A stretch of DNA of 64,000 nt, from positions 383,931 through 447,930 of the forward strand of contig JAVHLM010000001.1 of assembly GCA_031082125.1 (NCBI GenBank). Reading direction: 5' to 3'. The notes beneath the pieces are model-generated. The model ran no database searches. It was given only the letters and a program-made list of their open reading frames with translations, and was not told the DNA's origin. The stretch comes from Candidatus Eremiobacterota bacterium. GTDB lineage: Bacteria; Vulcanimicrobiota; CADAWZ01; Ess09-12. The translations under genes and the position numbers were made by a program. Below are positions 9,487-17,879 of the stretch, one piece after another (position 1 is the first letter of the stretch; every line of letters starts with the position of its first letter).

Positions 9487-9526
9487 GATTTTTCAGGCAC
9501 ACCCTCACCGGTGTGCCTGAAAAATC
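9487..9526. repeat. Perfect 17-bp inverted repeat with 6-nt loop
   Basis: GATTTTTCAGGCACACC (9487-9503) and its exact reverse complement (9510-9526) flank CTCACC. The AT ends and GC core look like a bidirectional terminator, but it lies 48 bp upstream of ridA and far downstream of the hydrogenase promoter, so it may end an unseen small RNA or act as a leader element. Confidence 0.8.
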
Positions 9527-9574
9527 TGGAGGACTCCCTGAAAAGAATTCCCGAGAGAGGCAGCGTGAAACACT

Positions 9575-9961
9575 ATGGCGGAAAAGGTGATAATCCATAC
9601 AGACAATGCGCCCAAGGCAATCGGCCCTTACTCGCAGGCAGTGAAAGCGGGGCAGTTCATCTACACGTCAGGCTCACTGGGCATTGATCCCACGACGGGG
9701 AAGCTCGTCGAGGGAGGCATTGAGGCCCAGACTGCCACTGCTCTCTCGAATATGAAAGCGATCCTCGAAGCGGCGGGGACCTCAGTGGCACATGTAGTCA
9801 AGACCACCGTCTTTGTCACCGATATCAGGGACTTCCCCAAGGTGAACACTCTCTACGGCGAGTTCTTCAAGGAGAGCCCCCCGGCACGCTCCACAGTTCA
9901 GGTTGCTGCCCTCCCCCTCGGAGGGGTGGTGGAAATCGAGGCCGTGGCTCTCGCTGACTAG
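9575..9961 (+). CDS. ridA: RidA family enamine/imine deaminase
   Basis: 128 residues, the normal RidA length. [23 protein letters not shown], the substrate-binding Arg in [16 protein letters not shown], and the terminal [10 protein letters not shown] are all present. RidA hydrolyses reactive 2-aminoacrylate and related imines made by PLP enzymes. Cytosolic trimer. It is a single gene; its stop overlaps the convergent hemW stop by 4 nt. Confidence 0.95.
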   Translation: MAEKVIIHTDNAPKAIGPYSQAVKAGQFIYTSGSLGIDPTTGKLVEGGIEAQTATALSNMKAILEAAGTSVAHVVKTTVFVTDIRDFPKVNTLYGEFFKESPPARSTVQVAALPLGGVVEIEAVALAD

Positions 9962-11109
9962 CTTTCCTCGATAAACCTTGAAGCGATTTCGCTCTGCAGG
10001 AAGAAATGGCGGGGCGGGATGCGGATTGTTCCGCTGCTTTCCACGATGACAAGACCCCCGGCAGCGAGATCGTCAAGCTCTCTTCTGTAATGCTCAAGAG
10101 GATCAACTCCGAAGCGCTCCATGAAATCCTCTCTGCCTGCTCCTTTCTCAGTCCTGAGGGCCATCATCATATACTCTCCCATCTGGCGGCCCAGGGAAAG
10201 CCTCTCTGCAAACACAATGGGAGAAAGTCCCTCCTCGATGCGCCTCACGTATTCCCGGGGATCAGAGGTATTCGAGAAGCGCCAGCGGTTCATGAAAGAG
10301 CATGCCGAGCTCCCGAAGCCAAGATAGTCACCACCAAGCCAGTATCTCATGTTATGACGGCATTCATGGCCTGCCAGGGCGAAATTGGAAACCTCGTAAT
10401 GGACGTAGCCGCAGCTTGTGAGCCTTTCATGGGCCGCCTCCATCATCATCGCCTGCTCGTCATCGCCGGGAACCTCTGCAAGGCCCCTTATGATGGCATC
10501 ACCAAGGGGCGTGCCTTCTTCGGGGGTGAGCCCATAGGCTGAGAGATGGTGAAGCCCGAGAGAGAGGACCTCGTCAAGATCCCTTTCCCATTCCGCCAGG
10601 CCCTGGCCGGGGATGCCGTAGATCAGGTCCATGCCTATGGAGGGGAAGCCTGCTTTTACGGCGCCATCACGGGCCTCGAAGATCTCCCTCCTCCCATGGA
10701 TTCTACCCAGGGCGGCAAGGCGGTCATCGCGGAGGCTCTGGGCCCCGATGCTCAGGCGGTTGAAGCCGCAGAACCTCAATGCCTTAAGGGTTCCCGCGTC
10801 AATGGTGCCAGGATTCGCTTCAATGGAGAGCTCGCATGACTCCGCTTCATGAAAGCAGTGCCTCAGCCTGGCGGTGATTTCCCGGAGAAATCTCAGGGGC
10901 AGAAGAGAGGGGGTCCCTCCCCCGAAAAATATGGAATCGACAGCCAGTTCTTCACCTGCAGCCTGAGCCGCTGACTCTATCTCACTCAACAGGGCCTCCA
11001 CATAGCTCTCACAGAAAGCATCATCCCACTCTGTCCTCGGAATGGAAGGGAAATTACAGTACCGGCATTTTTTTTCACAGAAGGGGATATGGACATAAAG
11101 GCCCGTCAT
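9958..11109 (-). CDS. hemW: Radical SAM HemW-like protein (coproporphyrinogen oxidase-like)
   Basis: 383 residues from [20 protein letters not shown], which puts the CxxxCxxC cluster motif plus the extra HemW Cys where the family has them. An upstream extension of the frame lies over the small ORF at 11117-11296 and is not used. Other motifs: [48 protein letters not shown]. HemW proteins bind heme and deliver it to client enzymes; true HemN would be longer and carry its own N-terminal motif. Probably co-transcribed with the short ORF 7 nt upstream. Confidence 0.92.
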   Translation of the reverse strand: MTGLYVHIPFCEKKCRYCNFPSIPRTEWDDAFCESYVEALLSEIESAAQAAGEELAVDSIFFGGGTPSLLPLRFLREITARLRHCFHEAESCELSIEANPGTIDAGTLKALRFCGFNRLSIGAQSLRDDRLAALGRIHGRREIFEARDGAVKAGFPSIGMDLIYGIPGQGLAEWERDLDEVLSLGLHHLSAYGLTPEEGTPLGDAIIRGLAEVPGDDEQAMMMEAAHERLTSCGYVHYEVSNFALAGHECRHNMRYWLGGDYLGFGSSACSFMNRWRFSNTSDPREYVRRIEEGLSPIVFAERLSLGRQMGEYMMMALRTEKGAGREDFMERFGVDPLEHYRRELDDLAAGGLVIVESSGTIRIPPRHFFLQSEIASRFIEES

Positions 11110-11116
11110 AAGGGCG

Positions 11117-11296
11117 CTATGGCGAGGATCGGAGGGCTTTAAGGGCGTCATGGAGCTTGGAGCCCAGCGAGGCCTGTTCATACTCGAGGCGAGCCTTCTT
11201 GACGGCATCAGCATCAGGGCCTGCCTGGCCCGGGGCCTTCGCGGCGCCGTGAGGCGCGGAAGCTCCCTGCATCGCTGTGTCGGAGCGTATTTCCAT
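11117..11296 (-). CDS. 59-residue protein of unknown function, leaderless, upstream of hemW
   Basis: Begins MEIRSDTAMQGASAPHGAAK and ends with a predicted helix (KLHDALKALRSSP). The frame overlaps no other real gene, codons end mostly in G/C, and a perfect consensus promoter sits exactly 6 nt before the ATG, which argues that it is real. The first half is Ala/Gly/Pro-rich and probably disordered; the second half (about 32-59) is helical. It stops 7 nt before hemW, so it may regulate or couple hemW translation. I do not recognise the family. Confidence 0.6.
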   Translation of the reverse strand: MEIRSDTAMQGASAPHGAAKAPGQAGPDADAVKKARLEYEQASLGSKLHDALKALRSSP

Positions 11297-11302
11297 GCCT
11301 CT

Positions 11303-11331
11303 ATTATATCCCCTGCCATGGCCTGTGTCAA
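11303..11331 (-). promoter_or_regulatory. Perfect consensus promoter, leaderless
   Basis: TTGACA (11326-11331), 17 bp, TATAAT (11303-11308) on the minus strand. The ATG of the 59-residue ORF follows after 6 nt, so transcription should begin on or next to the start codon. Confidence 0.85.
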
Positions 11332-11406
11332 CAAAGCTGGCCATTCCATCGGATCGCTTTTTCCCGCTCAATTCCCTACCTGGTCGTTGTTATCCCGGCA
11401 CTGCAT

Positions 11407-14052
11407 TCAGCAAATTCTGCCGGCCGGCCCCCGGGGGAGAATGAAGCAGAGGCCCCGCTTTTTTACTCCACTTTCATAAACCAGGAAGGGCTCGCAACCT
11501 GGCCGGGAGCCGAAGGTGAAAGTGAGGTTATGAGGCGCCTGCCCCTTGAGAACGAGGGCCCTCAGAGTGTGGAGGATATGAATGTGATGGGCTTTGCAGA
11601 GCGTGATGAGGTTCCTGGGATCATCGGTGCCGCCCTGGGAGCGCCTGATGATATGATGGACCTCAAGGTTGTGGCGGCAGTGGCAGCCGGGGACCTGGCA
11701 GCGGAACCGGTCACGCTTGAGAATGTCGTGGTGGCGGGCCGCCTTGTGGAAGACCTTTTCGGCGGTGAGATAGTCGGCGAGGAGGGAGGCAAGGAATCTT
11801 TCTTCCCAGGGAGGGGTGGCTAAGTCTATCGCGGCTGAGTCCAAGGCGGCAGATTCCGAAGCGCCAGATTCATTGGCGGCTGATTCTTCTGATTGTGCGG
11901 CAAGGCGCAAGAAGGCCGTAGCGGCGGTATTCCAGAGATTATAGAGGTCCTCAGGAAGGAAGAACCTGATGGCTATGGTGCACCCTCCTGTGGCAATACC
12001 GCCTGCTGCCGAGGCAGCGCTTCCCCTGATGAGATCCATGAGGAAGATCTCTTCGGGATTTTCTCCATGGGGGATGGTGCAGGCCACACGGGTCTGCCTG
12101 TGCACCTCTCCGTCGGCCTGGCAGGCTGCCCCTGCACATGAGCATGGTGATGATTTCAGGTCATCCTGAGGCGCACGCAAGGCAATTCCGCCCTTTTCCA
12201 TGGTGAATGCCTGACTCCCGTCAGCCGCACACAAGACGGTTTTACGACTCTCTTTCATAGCGGCTTCATAGGCCACCAACTCATCAACATCTTCAAAATA
12301 CTTCCAGGGCTCTTCAAGACGTTTGTCACGGCTTACTGCAGATTCCCCGTCATTTTCTGCGAGAGGCCACGAAGGCCGAAGTGACGGCCCCTCATACCAC
12401 GATCCCGTCCTGATGCACTCCCGCACCTCTTCAGGCAGCTCGGCAAACCGCTCGTCGGTGATATACCGGAAGCTTGGCAGGAGCCTGTATTTATGAAGCA
12501 CAAGGCAGTCATACTCCACAATCCTGGCGCAGCGCTGAGCCTCCTCCCGGAGCGTAATCACCGGCACAGAGGCGGCATAGGCAATCCACTCGTCCTCATT
12601 GTTCTCGTTCACTATGGGAAGAATGAGACGCGCCTGCTCCCTGGTGATGATACCCGACTTGAAGGCTTCTTCGGTGAGCGAATGACGGTGAAAGTCTTTC
12701 GCTAGCCTTATGAAGCGGTATATTTGCGCCTTGGAGAAGCCGCACTTATCTGCCCCATATTCCTCCACTGAGTCATAGCCGAACACACGGTAAAGCTGTC
12801 GCATGTCCATCGCCCGCAGGAGCATCCCTATTCCCACCTCGAGCCTCTGGCGCATCCAGGCGGCCTTAATGAGCCTCCTGGCCAGCACTCTCACCTCTCT
12901 CCCTGTCACCTCCGTCACTTCCTCAAGCCACGATGGAAAGAAGATGCTCCAGGGATACTTCCAGGGATCGTGTGATTCGAGGTCGGACGCGCTCTGCATG
13001 TAACCCCGGCGCCTCCGGAAAGAGCGCCTCTCACGGGAGGAATGCCTATCGCAGCAGGATTGCTCCTCACAAGAGTGCTGCTCCCCATCGGAAGGCATCG
13101 GCTCAACGTTTCTCCTCCACCTGGAAAGAGGAACGCGGTAAAATACAGGCAAGCTTCCCCGGTCATCAAGGGGGACAGGCACTGTGCCGACACCCCTCTC
13201 AGAGAGCTTTCCCGAGGCCATCCAATTGGAAAGGAGGGCCTCGACGAACCCCGCCTGGGGCCCGCTGTAATGCTCCTTATCCCTGAAGTAGGAAAGGGCG
13301 AAATCCCAGGTGAGGGCTAAAGCGGGCGACACCCTGAAGCGCATCATCATGCCATTTTTTTTATCGCTGTCTGGCACCAGGTCGGCTGAAGTTTCCTCCA
13401 CAGCCTGTGACGCAAGAGCCTCTTTCGCTTCCTTCTCAAGGGCCCTCACCGGGAGGCGCCCCGCCTTCTCGAGCCACTCCTCCTCGTTCTCAGGATTGAT
13501 TACTCTCGAGAGAGGGCGGAGTGCGCTCTTGGAAACTCTGCCTTGAAGATAAGCCTCGCATGTTCGGGGAAGCCGCGAGAGAAGCTCATAATTGTGTATC
13601 AGCTCCGATGCTGTGCGCCCCGAGAGGGAGAGGTGCTCGACGGCGAAGGTCTCGAGGGAGCGGTAGCCCAGGTGGTCCACCCCCTTCTGTTTCAGGATCT
13701 CGAGAAGCCTGCCCAGGACAAGGTCCAGGGCCATGCGGCTGCGCACTGCCCTGCAAAGATCGGAGTCTATCTGCGAGGCCTTCTCTTCCCTGTCGAATGA
13801 GCTGAAGGCAAGGCACTCCACTAACCTCTCCGCCTCGGTGAGGAACGCATCTATATCGACCTTCACCAGGTGATCATAGCGGTGAATACCATCTTCTTCA
13901 ACCTCATAGGGCTCAGGCAGGAGAAGAAAGTCTATGTCGCCCACAGGAAAAGATATCTCAGTGTCATGAGAGCGCGATTCATCTTCCTGGCGGGATCGCT
14001 CTTCTTCTGGATCAAAGCATGGCAAATCAGGGATAGTAATAGGGTGATTCAT
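11407..14052 (-). CDS. Large HNH endonuclease-domain protein with duplicated DUF222-like helical module
   Basis: 881 residues. Two related helical segments, about 100-210 and 395-515, both run from a MALDLVLGRLLE/RLEVGIGMLLRA helix through a tyrosine loop to a conserved INPENEEEWLEKA / VNENNEDEWIAYA motif. The HNH nuclease (about 780-825) has CQVPGC, LEVHHIIRRSQGG, NLITLC and KAHH, so the metal-binding His and Asn residues and zinc cysteines are intact. Linkers (310-360, 620-660, 720-745) are low-complexity. DUF222/13E12-type HNH proteins are common, often multicopy, and of uncertain role (mobile-element or defence nuclease). The promoter places the mRNA start on the ATG. No partner gene or inverted repeat suggests an intron or IS. 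Confidence 0.85.
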   Translation of the reverse strand: MNHPITIPDLPCFDPEEERSRQEDESRSHDTEISFPVGDIDFLLLPEPYEVEEDGIHRYDHLVKVDIDAFLTEAERLVECLAFSSFDREEKASQIDSDLCRAVRSRMALDLVLGRLLEILKQKGVDHLGYRSLETFAVEHLSLSGRTASELIHNYELLSRLPRTCEAYLQGRVSKSALRPLSRVINPENEEEWLEKAGRLPVRALEKEAKEALASQAVEETSADLVPDSDKKNGMMMRFRVSPALALTWDFALSYFRDKEHYSGPQAGFVEALLSNWMASGKLSERGVGTVPVPLDDRGSLPVFYRVPLSRWRRNVEPMPSDGEQHSCEEQSCCDRHSSRERRSFRRRRGYMQSASDLESHDPWKYPWSIFFPSWLEEVTEVTGREVRVLARRLIKAAWMRQRLEVGIGMLLRAMDMRQLYRVFGYDSVEEYGADKCGFSKAQIYRFIRLAKDFHRHSLTEEAFKSGIITREQARLILPIVNENNEDEWIAYAASVPVITLREEAQRCARIVEYDCLVLHKYRLLPSFRYITDERFAELPEEVRECIRTGSWYEGPSLRPSWPLAENDGESAVSRDKRLEEPWKYFEDVDELVAYEAAMKESRKTVLCAADGSQAFTMEKGGIALRAPQDDLKSSPCSCAGAACQADGEVHRQTRVACTIPHGENPEEIFLMDLIRGSAASAAGGIATGGCTIAIRFFLPEDLYNLWNTAATAFLRLAAQSEESAANESGASESAALDSAAIDLATPPWEERFLASLLADYLTAEKVFHKAARHHDILKRDRFRCQVPGCHCRHNLEVHHIIRRSQGGTDDPRNLITLCKAHHIHILHTLRALVLKGQAPHNLTFTFGSRPGCEPFLVYESGVKKRGLCFILPRGPAGRIC

Positions 14053-14058
14053 AATATC

Positions 14059-14087
14059 ATTATAGCCGATATAGAAAGAGATATCAA
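14059..14087 (-). promoter_or_regulatory. Promoter of the HNH gene, leaderless
   Basis: TTGATA (14082-14087), 17 bp, TATAAT (14059-14064). The ATG at 14052 is 6 nt after the -10 box and there is no room for a Shine-Dalgarno site. Confidence 0.75.
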
Positions 14088-14385
14088 ATGCTGCGATCTC
14101 TAAAAAGCTTACTGTATAAAGATTATAAGGCCTTCGCCTGATGCCATGTGGAGGGCCTGGAAGGAGGCGGGATGGTAAAAATGACCTGGAGATCCATCAA
14201 TGCCTTCTCCTCGGCCTGTTTGACGGGGCTGCGGCGATCTTTGCACGCGCTGTCCGCAGGATGCGGCTTATCAAATATATTTTGGATATTTTCCAGACAG
14301 ATCATACCAGGGTGCCTTCCCCCCAGGCGCAGCAACAAATATGCGGACATCACTTTTCAAAAAAAAGAAGCGGCCTCTGAGGATT
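14088..14385. other. Intergenic region downstream of the antiporter
   Basis: About 300 bp. Short open frames exist on both strands but none has a ribosome site or recognisable product. A run of eight T on the minus strand (14355-14362 as A) follows only a weak stem, so I cannot call a terminator with confidence. Confidence 0.5.
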
Positions 14386-15564
14386 TCAGCCTGCCAGGCA
14401 GGTTTCGCCTTTTCCATTGCCATTCTCCCCGTTCAGCATGTCCTCGTCGCTTACCGGCATGAACCATCTCTGGGCGATGAAAGTGGGGATGACGGCGCTG
14501 GCTACGACCACACCGACAAGCACCGAATACTGGACCTGGGTGATGATCCCCGAATTAAGGCCGAAAAGGCTCGCGATGGTACCGAAGGTCAGGCCTGTGC
14601 TCATAAGGAGGGTAGTGTACATGCTCCCCTGGGGAAGGTACTTCTTTGCAAGAAAATAGACTCCCAGGAATTTCAAAGCCACTTTGATGAAAAAGAGCAC
14701 TATGAAGAGGCCGAAAGCAGAAGCTATGAGAGGAATGGATATCCTCATGCCTCCCACGATAAAAAAGAACGGGGTAATCATGGTGTAGGCCACCGTTCTC
14801 AGCTTGTTCCTCAGGAGCTTTGTCTTCCGCTGCTCCTTGAAATGCTTCGACATCACAAGGCCCATTATAAAGGCGGGAAGCACTGCATGGCCCTCTCCGA
14901 TGTTCGCAAAAAATATAAAGATGAGCAGCACCAGAAAGATCAGCTTGACCTCAGGCTCTATCACCTTATTGGAAAAATAGGTCCCCCTGAGGAACAGCAG
15001 CGAGAACCTGTCAACGAACACTATCACCACGAGGGAGACCGCTATGAAAAGAAAAGTGTAAAGAGTGGGCTTCAGAAACATGATGCTCAATGCCAAGGCA
15101 GTCCCCATATCGGTGACAAAGGTTGCTGCCATGATAGTCTTGCCAAGCTCAGAAGCGCAAAGGCCGGTCTCCACGAGAACCGAATAGACAACGGCAAGCG
15201 AGGTCGTCGAGAGGGCCGCGCCTGCAATAAGCGATGCTCCATAGGTCCAGTGAAGCATGAAATAGGTATAGAGAAAAACTCCTATAAAGGGGAGAAGAAA
15301 GGAAAATATACCAATGAGGAAACTTTCTTTAAACTTGTTTCTCATGAGCCGCGTATCTATCTCGGCTCCCGCCAGGAAGGTGAGAATGATGCCGCCGAAG
15401 CCCGCCAGATAAGTCATCCATTCTTCCGGCACAATTCCCAGGTTGCCTGCGATGGCTCCCGTGAGAATCTCCACAATGGCCACCGAAATGGCGAATCTTA
15501 TGGAGACAAGGCTTGCAAGATATATGATGAGGCCTACAAGAAGGGGAGTGAAGTCTGCTTTCAT
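14386..15564 (-). CDS. CPA2-type cation:proton antiporter under fluoride riboswitch control
   Basis: 392 residues from the ATG at 15564, with AAGGAG 7 nt upstream; the longer frame would start inside the riboswitch leader. About 12 hydrophobic helices, with AGFGGIILTFLAGAEIDT, AGAALSTTSLAVVYSVLVE and MAATFVTDMGTALALS, the last carrying the paired acidic region of KefB/NapA-like exchangers. No TrkA-N domain follows. Antiporters are an established group of genes behind fluoride riboswitches, where they are thought to relieve the acid or ion load that accompanies HF entry or to export fluoride. The substrate here is inferred from that context only. Confidence 0.92.
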   Translation of the reverse strand: MKADFTPLLVGLIIYLASLVSIRFAISVAIVEILTGAIAGNLGIVPEEWMTYLAGFGGIILTFLAGAEIDTRLMRNKFKESFLIGIFSFLLPFIGVFLYTYFMLHWTYGASLIAGAALSTTSLAVVYSVLVETGLCASELGKTIMAATFVTDMGTALALSIMFLKPTLYTFLFIAVSLVVIVFVDRFSLLFLRGTYFSNKVIEPEVKLIFLVLLIFIFFANIGEGHAVLPAFIMGLVMSKHFKEQRKTKLLRNKLRTVAYTMITPFFFIVGGMRISIPLIASAFGLFIVLFFIKVALKFLGVYFLAKKYLPQGSMYTTLLMSTGLTFGTIASLFGLNSGIITQVQYSVLVGVVVASAVIPTFIAQRWFMPVSDEDMLNGENGNGKGETCLAG

Positions 15565-15610
15565 GGTTATCTCCTTTTGGTAAATAGAGAGCATATGAGA
15601 TTGGTGCTTT

Positions 15611-15657
15611 GTAGGAGTCATCAGCGTGAAAAGCAGTTAAAGGCGAACTCCATCGCC
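15611..15657 (-). ncRNA. Fluoride riboswitch (crcB motif) upstream of the antiporter, translational type
   Basis: Minus-strand RNA reads GGCGAUGGAGUUCGCC, then UUUAAC, a short weak P3, then GCUGAUGACUCCUAC. P2 (GGCG/CGCC), the long-range GGAGU/ACUCC pairing and the invariant CUGAUGA match the crcB aptamer. It starts 10 nt after the dynamin stop codon. No terminator follows; instead the aptamer's CUCCU could pair with AGGAG of the antiporter ribosome site 40 nt downstream, so fluoride binding would free the site. Aptamer call is strong; mechanism is inferred. Confidence 0.9.
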
Positions 15658-15666
15658 TTTTTTCAA

Positions 15667-17457
15667 TCAGGCACTCACCTCCCCGGCAAGGAGGCTCTCC
15701 AGGTACGCCTTCTTCTCCCTGAGGGTGCCGATGAGAGGCTCCTGGGAGCCCGAAGTCTCTCCCTGGAGGGTGCGGGCCTGCTGGACAGCCTCCCTGATGT
15801 CGCGGAATCCCTGCTCCAGCTCGCTCGCCAGGGCAAAATTCAGGTTCCTTATCACGCGCTCGAGGCCGTCAAGGAGGGCGTAACGGAGCTTGCCCGCGTT
15901 TTTCAGGACAAGGCTTTCGGCCTCCTCCATCGCCTCCCTCCTCAGGACTTTTTTCAGCGTCGAGACAGGGACGGCATGGTAGAGCAGCTTTTTTGCCACC
16001 TCGAAAAGGCCGCATGAATAGACGATGTGCTCCCAGATGAAGCGGGGCCACTTCAGGGAAAAAGGCTCAAATACAAGCGGTGACGTGCGCACTTCAAAGA
16101 TCGCAAGGGCATCACGCCTTACCGTCGCGATGAGATTCTCCGCCTTCGCAAGAACGGGGGAGAGCTTCTCTTCCGAGAGCCTGCAGGCATCGGCAATAAA
16201 GGAGTCCTTCCTTGCGATGAAAAAATCGGGGACCGCGCTGTCAAGAAACGTGCGGAGTCTTGAGGAGATCGTTCTGAAGCTCTCCTTTTTGTCATTGGTG
16301 CCTGTGATATCCCTGATTCCCTGGAAGATGGCCTCCATGGCTTCCTGTTCGAGACGCTCGGTCTTTCTCCTGATTTCCAGGGCGATTCTCTTCTCCTCGG
16401 CCTCAAGCGCGTCCCTGATCCAGAGCCTCTCTTCCTTCACATGGGCCTCCAGGGCCGAGAGCCTCAGAATTTTTTCATCAAGCTCCCTGAGGGGGGTCGC
16501 CAGAAGGTTGATTCTCAGGTCAATTGCCGCAAGGGATCCTTCGATGATCGCCCTGGTCTTCATCGCAAGGGCCCTGCAGAGGATCTGCTTCTTTTCATGC
16601 TCAAAGAATGCCGCCAGATGGCTCTCAAGCCTCTCCATGCCGCTCTGCTCCCAGGCATCCTCATTTCCTGCAAGCCGCCCTTCAAGACCTCTCAGGGCGG
16701 AGACAGGAAAGATTTCCAGGGGAGCCCTGAAGCCGGCTTTTTCCCTGAGATTTTTCTCCAGAAAGCTCAGCAGCTTCCTGAGTTCCTCTTCGCTCAGAAT
16801 GTCCCTTTTGTTGAGCACAAAGAAGAGGTGCGCCGCATGCTTTGATATGAGAGAGAGAAATTCAAGCTCGGCCTGGGTGAGAGGCGGATCGGGCGAGGTG
16901 AGAAAGAGGGCCAGATCGCACTGGGGCAGGAACTCCACCGTCACCGCAGTATTATGGGTGAGTGTCGAGCCTATGCCGGGCGTGTCGATAATGACCACTC
17001 CTTGCCTCAGAAGCGGGGCATCGCAGAATATTTCCGCCCTTTCGACATTTTTCTCATTGCCCGGGTTCCCTTCCTCTGTCACAAAGAGCGGAAGATCTTC
17101 CATGGCAGCATTCCGGGACGACCCATCCCGGAAAAGAATTGTCACGATCCTCTCCTCTCCATACTTCAGGAGCGTCGGCACCGACGTGAGGGGGAGCATG
17201 GCCCGCGGAAGGATATCATGCCCCAGGAGTGAGTTGATGAGGGTGCTTTTTCCCCTCTTAAACTGTCCAAGGACTGCAATATGGAGCACGGAGTTATCGA
17301 GACGCCCGGCAAGTTTTTCAATATCATCGATGCACTGTTTCCAGGGACCTTCGATGGATGCAAGGGAAAGCATTGTTTCCCGCACTTTCTCCATCTGGGA
17401 CCTGAGGTCCGGGATAGAGGTCCCGGCCTGCCTTTCCGCTTTCTTCGGCTCTTTCAT
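15667..17457 (-). CDS. Dynamin-like GTPase under fluoride riboswitch control
   Basis: 596 residues from the ATG at 17457 (GGAGAG about 10 nt upstream); a GTG 15 codons earlier falls inside the riboswitch terminator. The GTPase has GQFKRGKST (P-loop, Lys70), the switch-I Thr in PLTSVPT, DTPGIGST (G3) and NKRD (G4). The rest is long helices typical of the bacterial dynamin stalk, plus a hydrophobic stretch near 480-510 (HIVYSCGLFEVAKKLLYH) that may be the membrane paddle. Such proteins bind, tubulate or repair the inner membrane; usually two paralogues are adjacent, but here there is one. Directly followed by a second fluoride switch and the antiporter. A fluoride-induced dynamin is not something I know from the literature. 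Confidence 0.9.
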   Translation of the reverse strand: MKEPKKAERQAGTSIPDLRSQMEKVRETMLSLASIEGPWKQCIDDIEKLAGRLDNSVLHIAVLGQFKRGKSTLINSLLGHDILPRAMLPLTSVPTLLKYGEERIVTILFRDGSSRNAAMEDLPLFVTEEGNPGNEKNVERAEIFCDAPLLRQGVVIIDTPGIGSTLTHNTAVTVEFLPQCDLALFLTSPDPPLTQAELEFLSLISKHAAHLFFVLNKRDILSEEELRKLLSFLEKNLREKAGFRAPLEIFPVSALRGLEGRLAGNEDAWEQSGMERLESHLAAFFEHEKKQILCRALAMKTRAIIEGSLAAIDLRINLLATPLRELDEKILRLSALEAHVKEERLWIRDALEAEEKRIALEIRRKTERLEQEAMEAIFQGIRDITGTNDKKESFRTISSRLRTFLDSAVPDFFIARKDSFIADACRLSEEKLSPVLAKAENLIATVRRDALAIFEVRTSPLVFEPFSLKWPRFIWEHIVYSCGLFEVAKKLLYHAVPVSTLKKVLRREAMEEAESLVLKNAGKLRYALLDGLERVIRNLNFALASELEQGFRDIREAVQQARTLQGETSGSQEPLIGTLREKKAYLESLLAGEVSA

Positions 17458-17484
17458 GGGATGCTCTCCAAGCTCTCCTGGCGT

Positions 17485-17515
17485 AAAAATAAAAACTCCC
17501 ACTCTCTGCAGGAGT
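17485..17515 (-). terminator. Riboswitch-controlled intrinsic terminator
   Basis: ACUCCU pairs with GGGAGU around a 9-nt loop, followed by UUUUUAUUUUU. The 5' arm is also the 3' strand of the aptamer's long-range helix, so ligand-bound aptamer and terminator are mutually exclusive: fluoride should switch transcription on. Confidence 0.85.
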
Positions 17516-17550
17516 CATCAGCCTTTCGGCACCGGGCGAACTCCATCGCC
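17508..17550 (-). ncRNA. Fluoride riboswitch (crcB motif) upstream of the dynamin-like gene, transcriptional type
   Basis: The RNA reads GGCGAUGGAGUUCGCC, a GCC-GAAA-GGC hairpin (P3), then UGAUGACUCCUGCAG. All core crcB elements are present: the GGCG/CGCC helix, GGAGU/ACUCC pairing, and CUGAUGA. It lies just downstream of a promoter and overlaps a terminator, so both sensor and expression platform are visible. Confidence 0.93.
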
Positions 17551-17560
17551 ATCACCACAT

Positions 17561-17590
17561 AGTATAGCAGATTCAGCCGGCTCCTGTAAA
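17561..17590 (-). promoter_or_regulatory. Promoter of the fluoride-responsive dynamin transcript
   Basis: TTTACA (17585-17590), 18 bp, TATACT (17561-17566) on the minus strand. The predicted +1 (about 17554) is a few nucleotides before the aptamer. Confidence 0.75.
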
Positions 17591-17879
17591 TATGGCAGCC
17601 ACTCATTTTTCCTGCAGCTCTCACGGCTTTTTGGACGCCCTGGGCGCCTGTGAGGGCCTGGGCGCATAAGGAGTCTTCGTGGGATGCAGCACTGACTTCT
17701 GGCTCTTCTGACAGCCGGATCAAGAATCAAGTTCTGATGAGAGATCGGGTCCAGGATGCTCGTGGGCCCGGGAGGTGCCGAAGTGCCCGGGAACGGGCAG
17801 TGCACAGGCCGCCGTGGAAAAGGGTGGAACTCTGTCTAAATTTTTTCCTCAGGGGAATATCATTGCCAGGGGTGATTCG
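17591..17879. other. Intergenic region
   Basis: About 290 bp between the dynamin promoter and the zinc-ribbon membrane protein. Apart from a short direct repeat (CCTGGGCGC twice near 17638-17665) I see nothing I can name. Confidence 0.5.

Larger units (their letters stand above)
9118..9574. other. Long intergenic region between hydB and ridA
   Basis: About 460 bp, more AT-rich than its surroundings. I see no credible gene; a 61-codon frame at 9177-9362 has poor codon use. It contains two inverted repeats, listed separately. Confidence 0.6.

Noticed and set aside
14123-14353. A 76-codon minus-strand frame downstream of the antiporter
   Set aside because: No ribosome site, promoter or recognisable sequence.
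14341-16017. A 558-codon open frame on the plus strand
   Set aside because: It is antisense to the antiporter and to the riboswitch, is rich in His/Lys/Gly without any domain, and has no ribosome site. It arises from the biased codons of the real minus-strand gene.
16025-17653. A 542-codon open frame on the plus strand
   Set aside because: It is antisense to the dynamin-like gene, Ser/Arg-rich and without motifs; the minus strand has the P-loop, G3 and G4 motifs.
17638-17665. Direct repeat CCTGGGCGC twice
   Set aside because: Too short and only two copies; expected by chance in GC-rich sequence.
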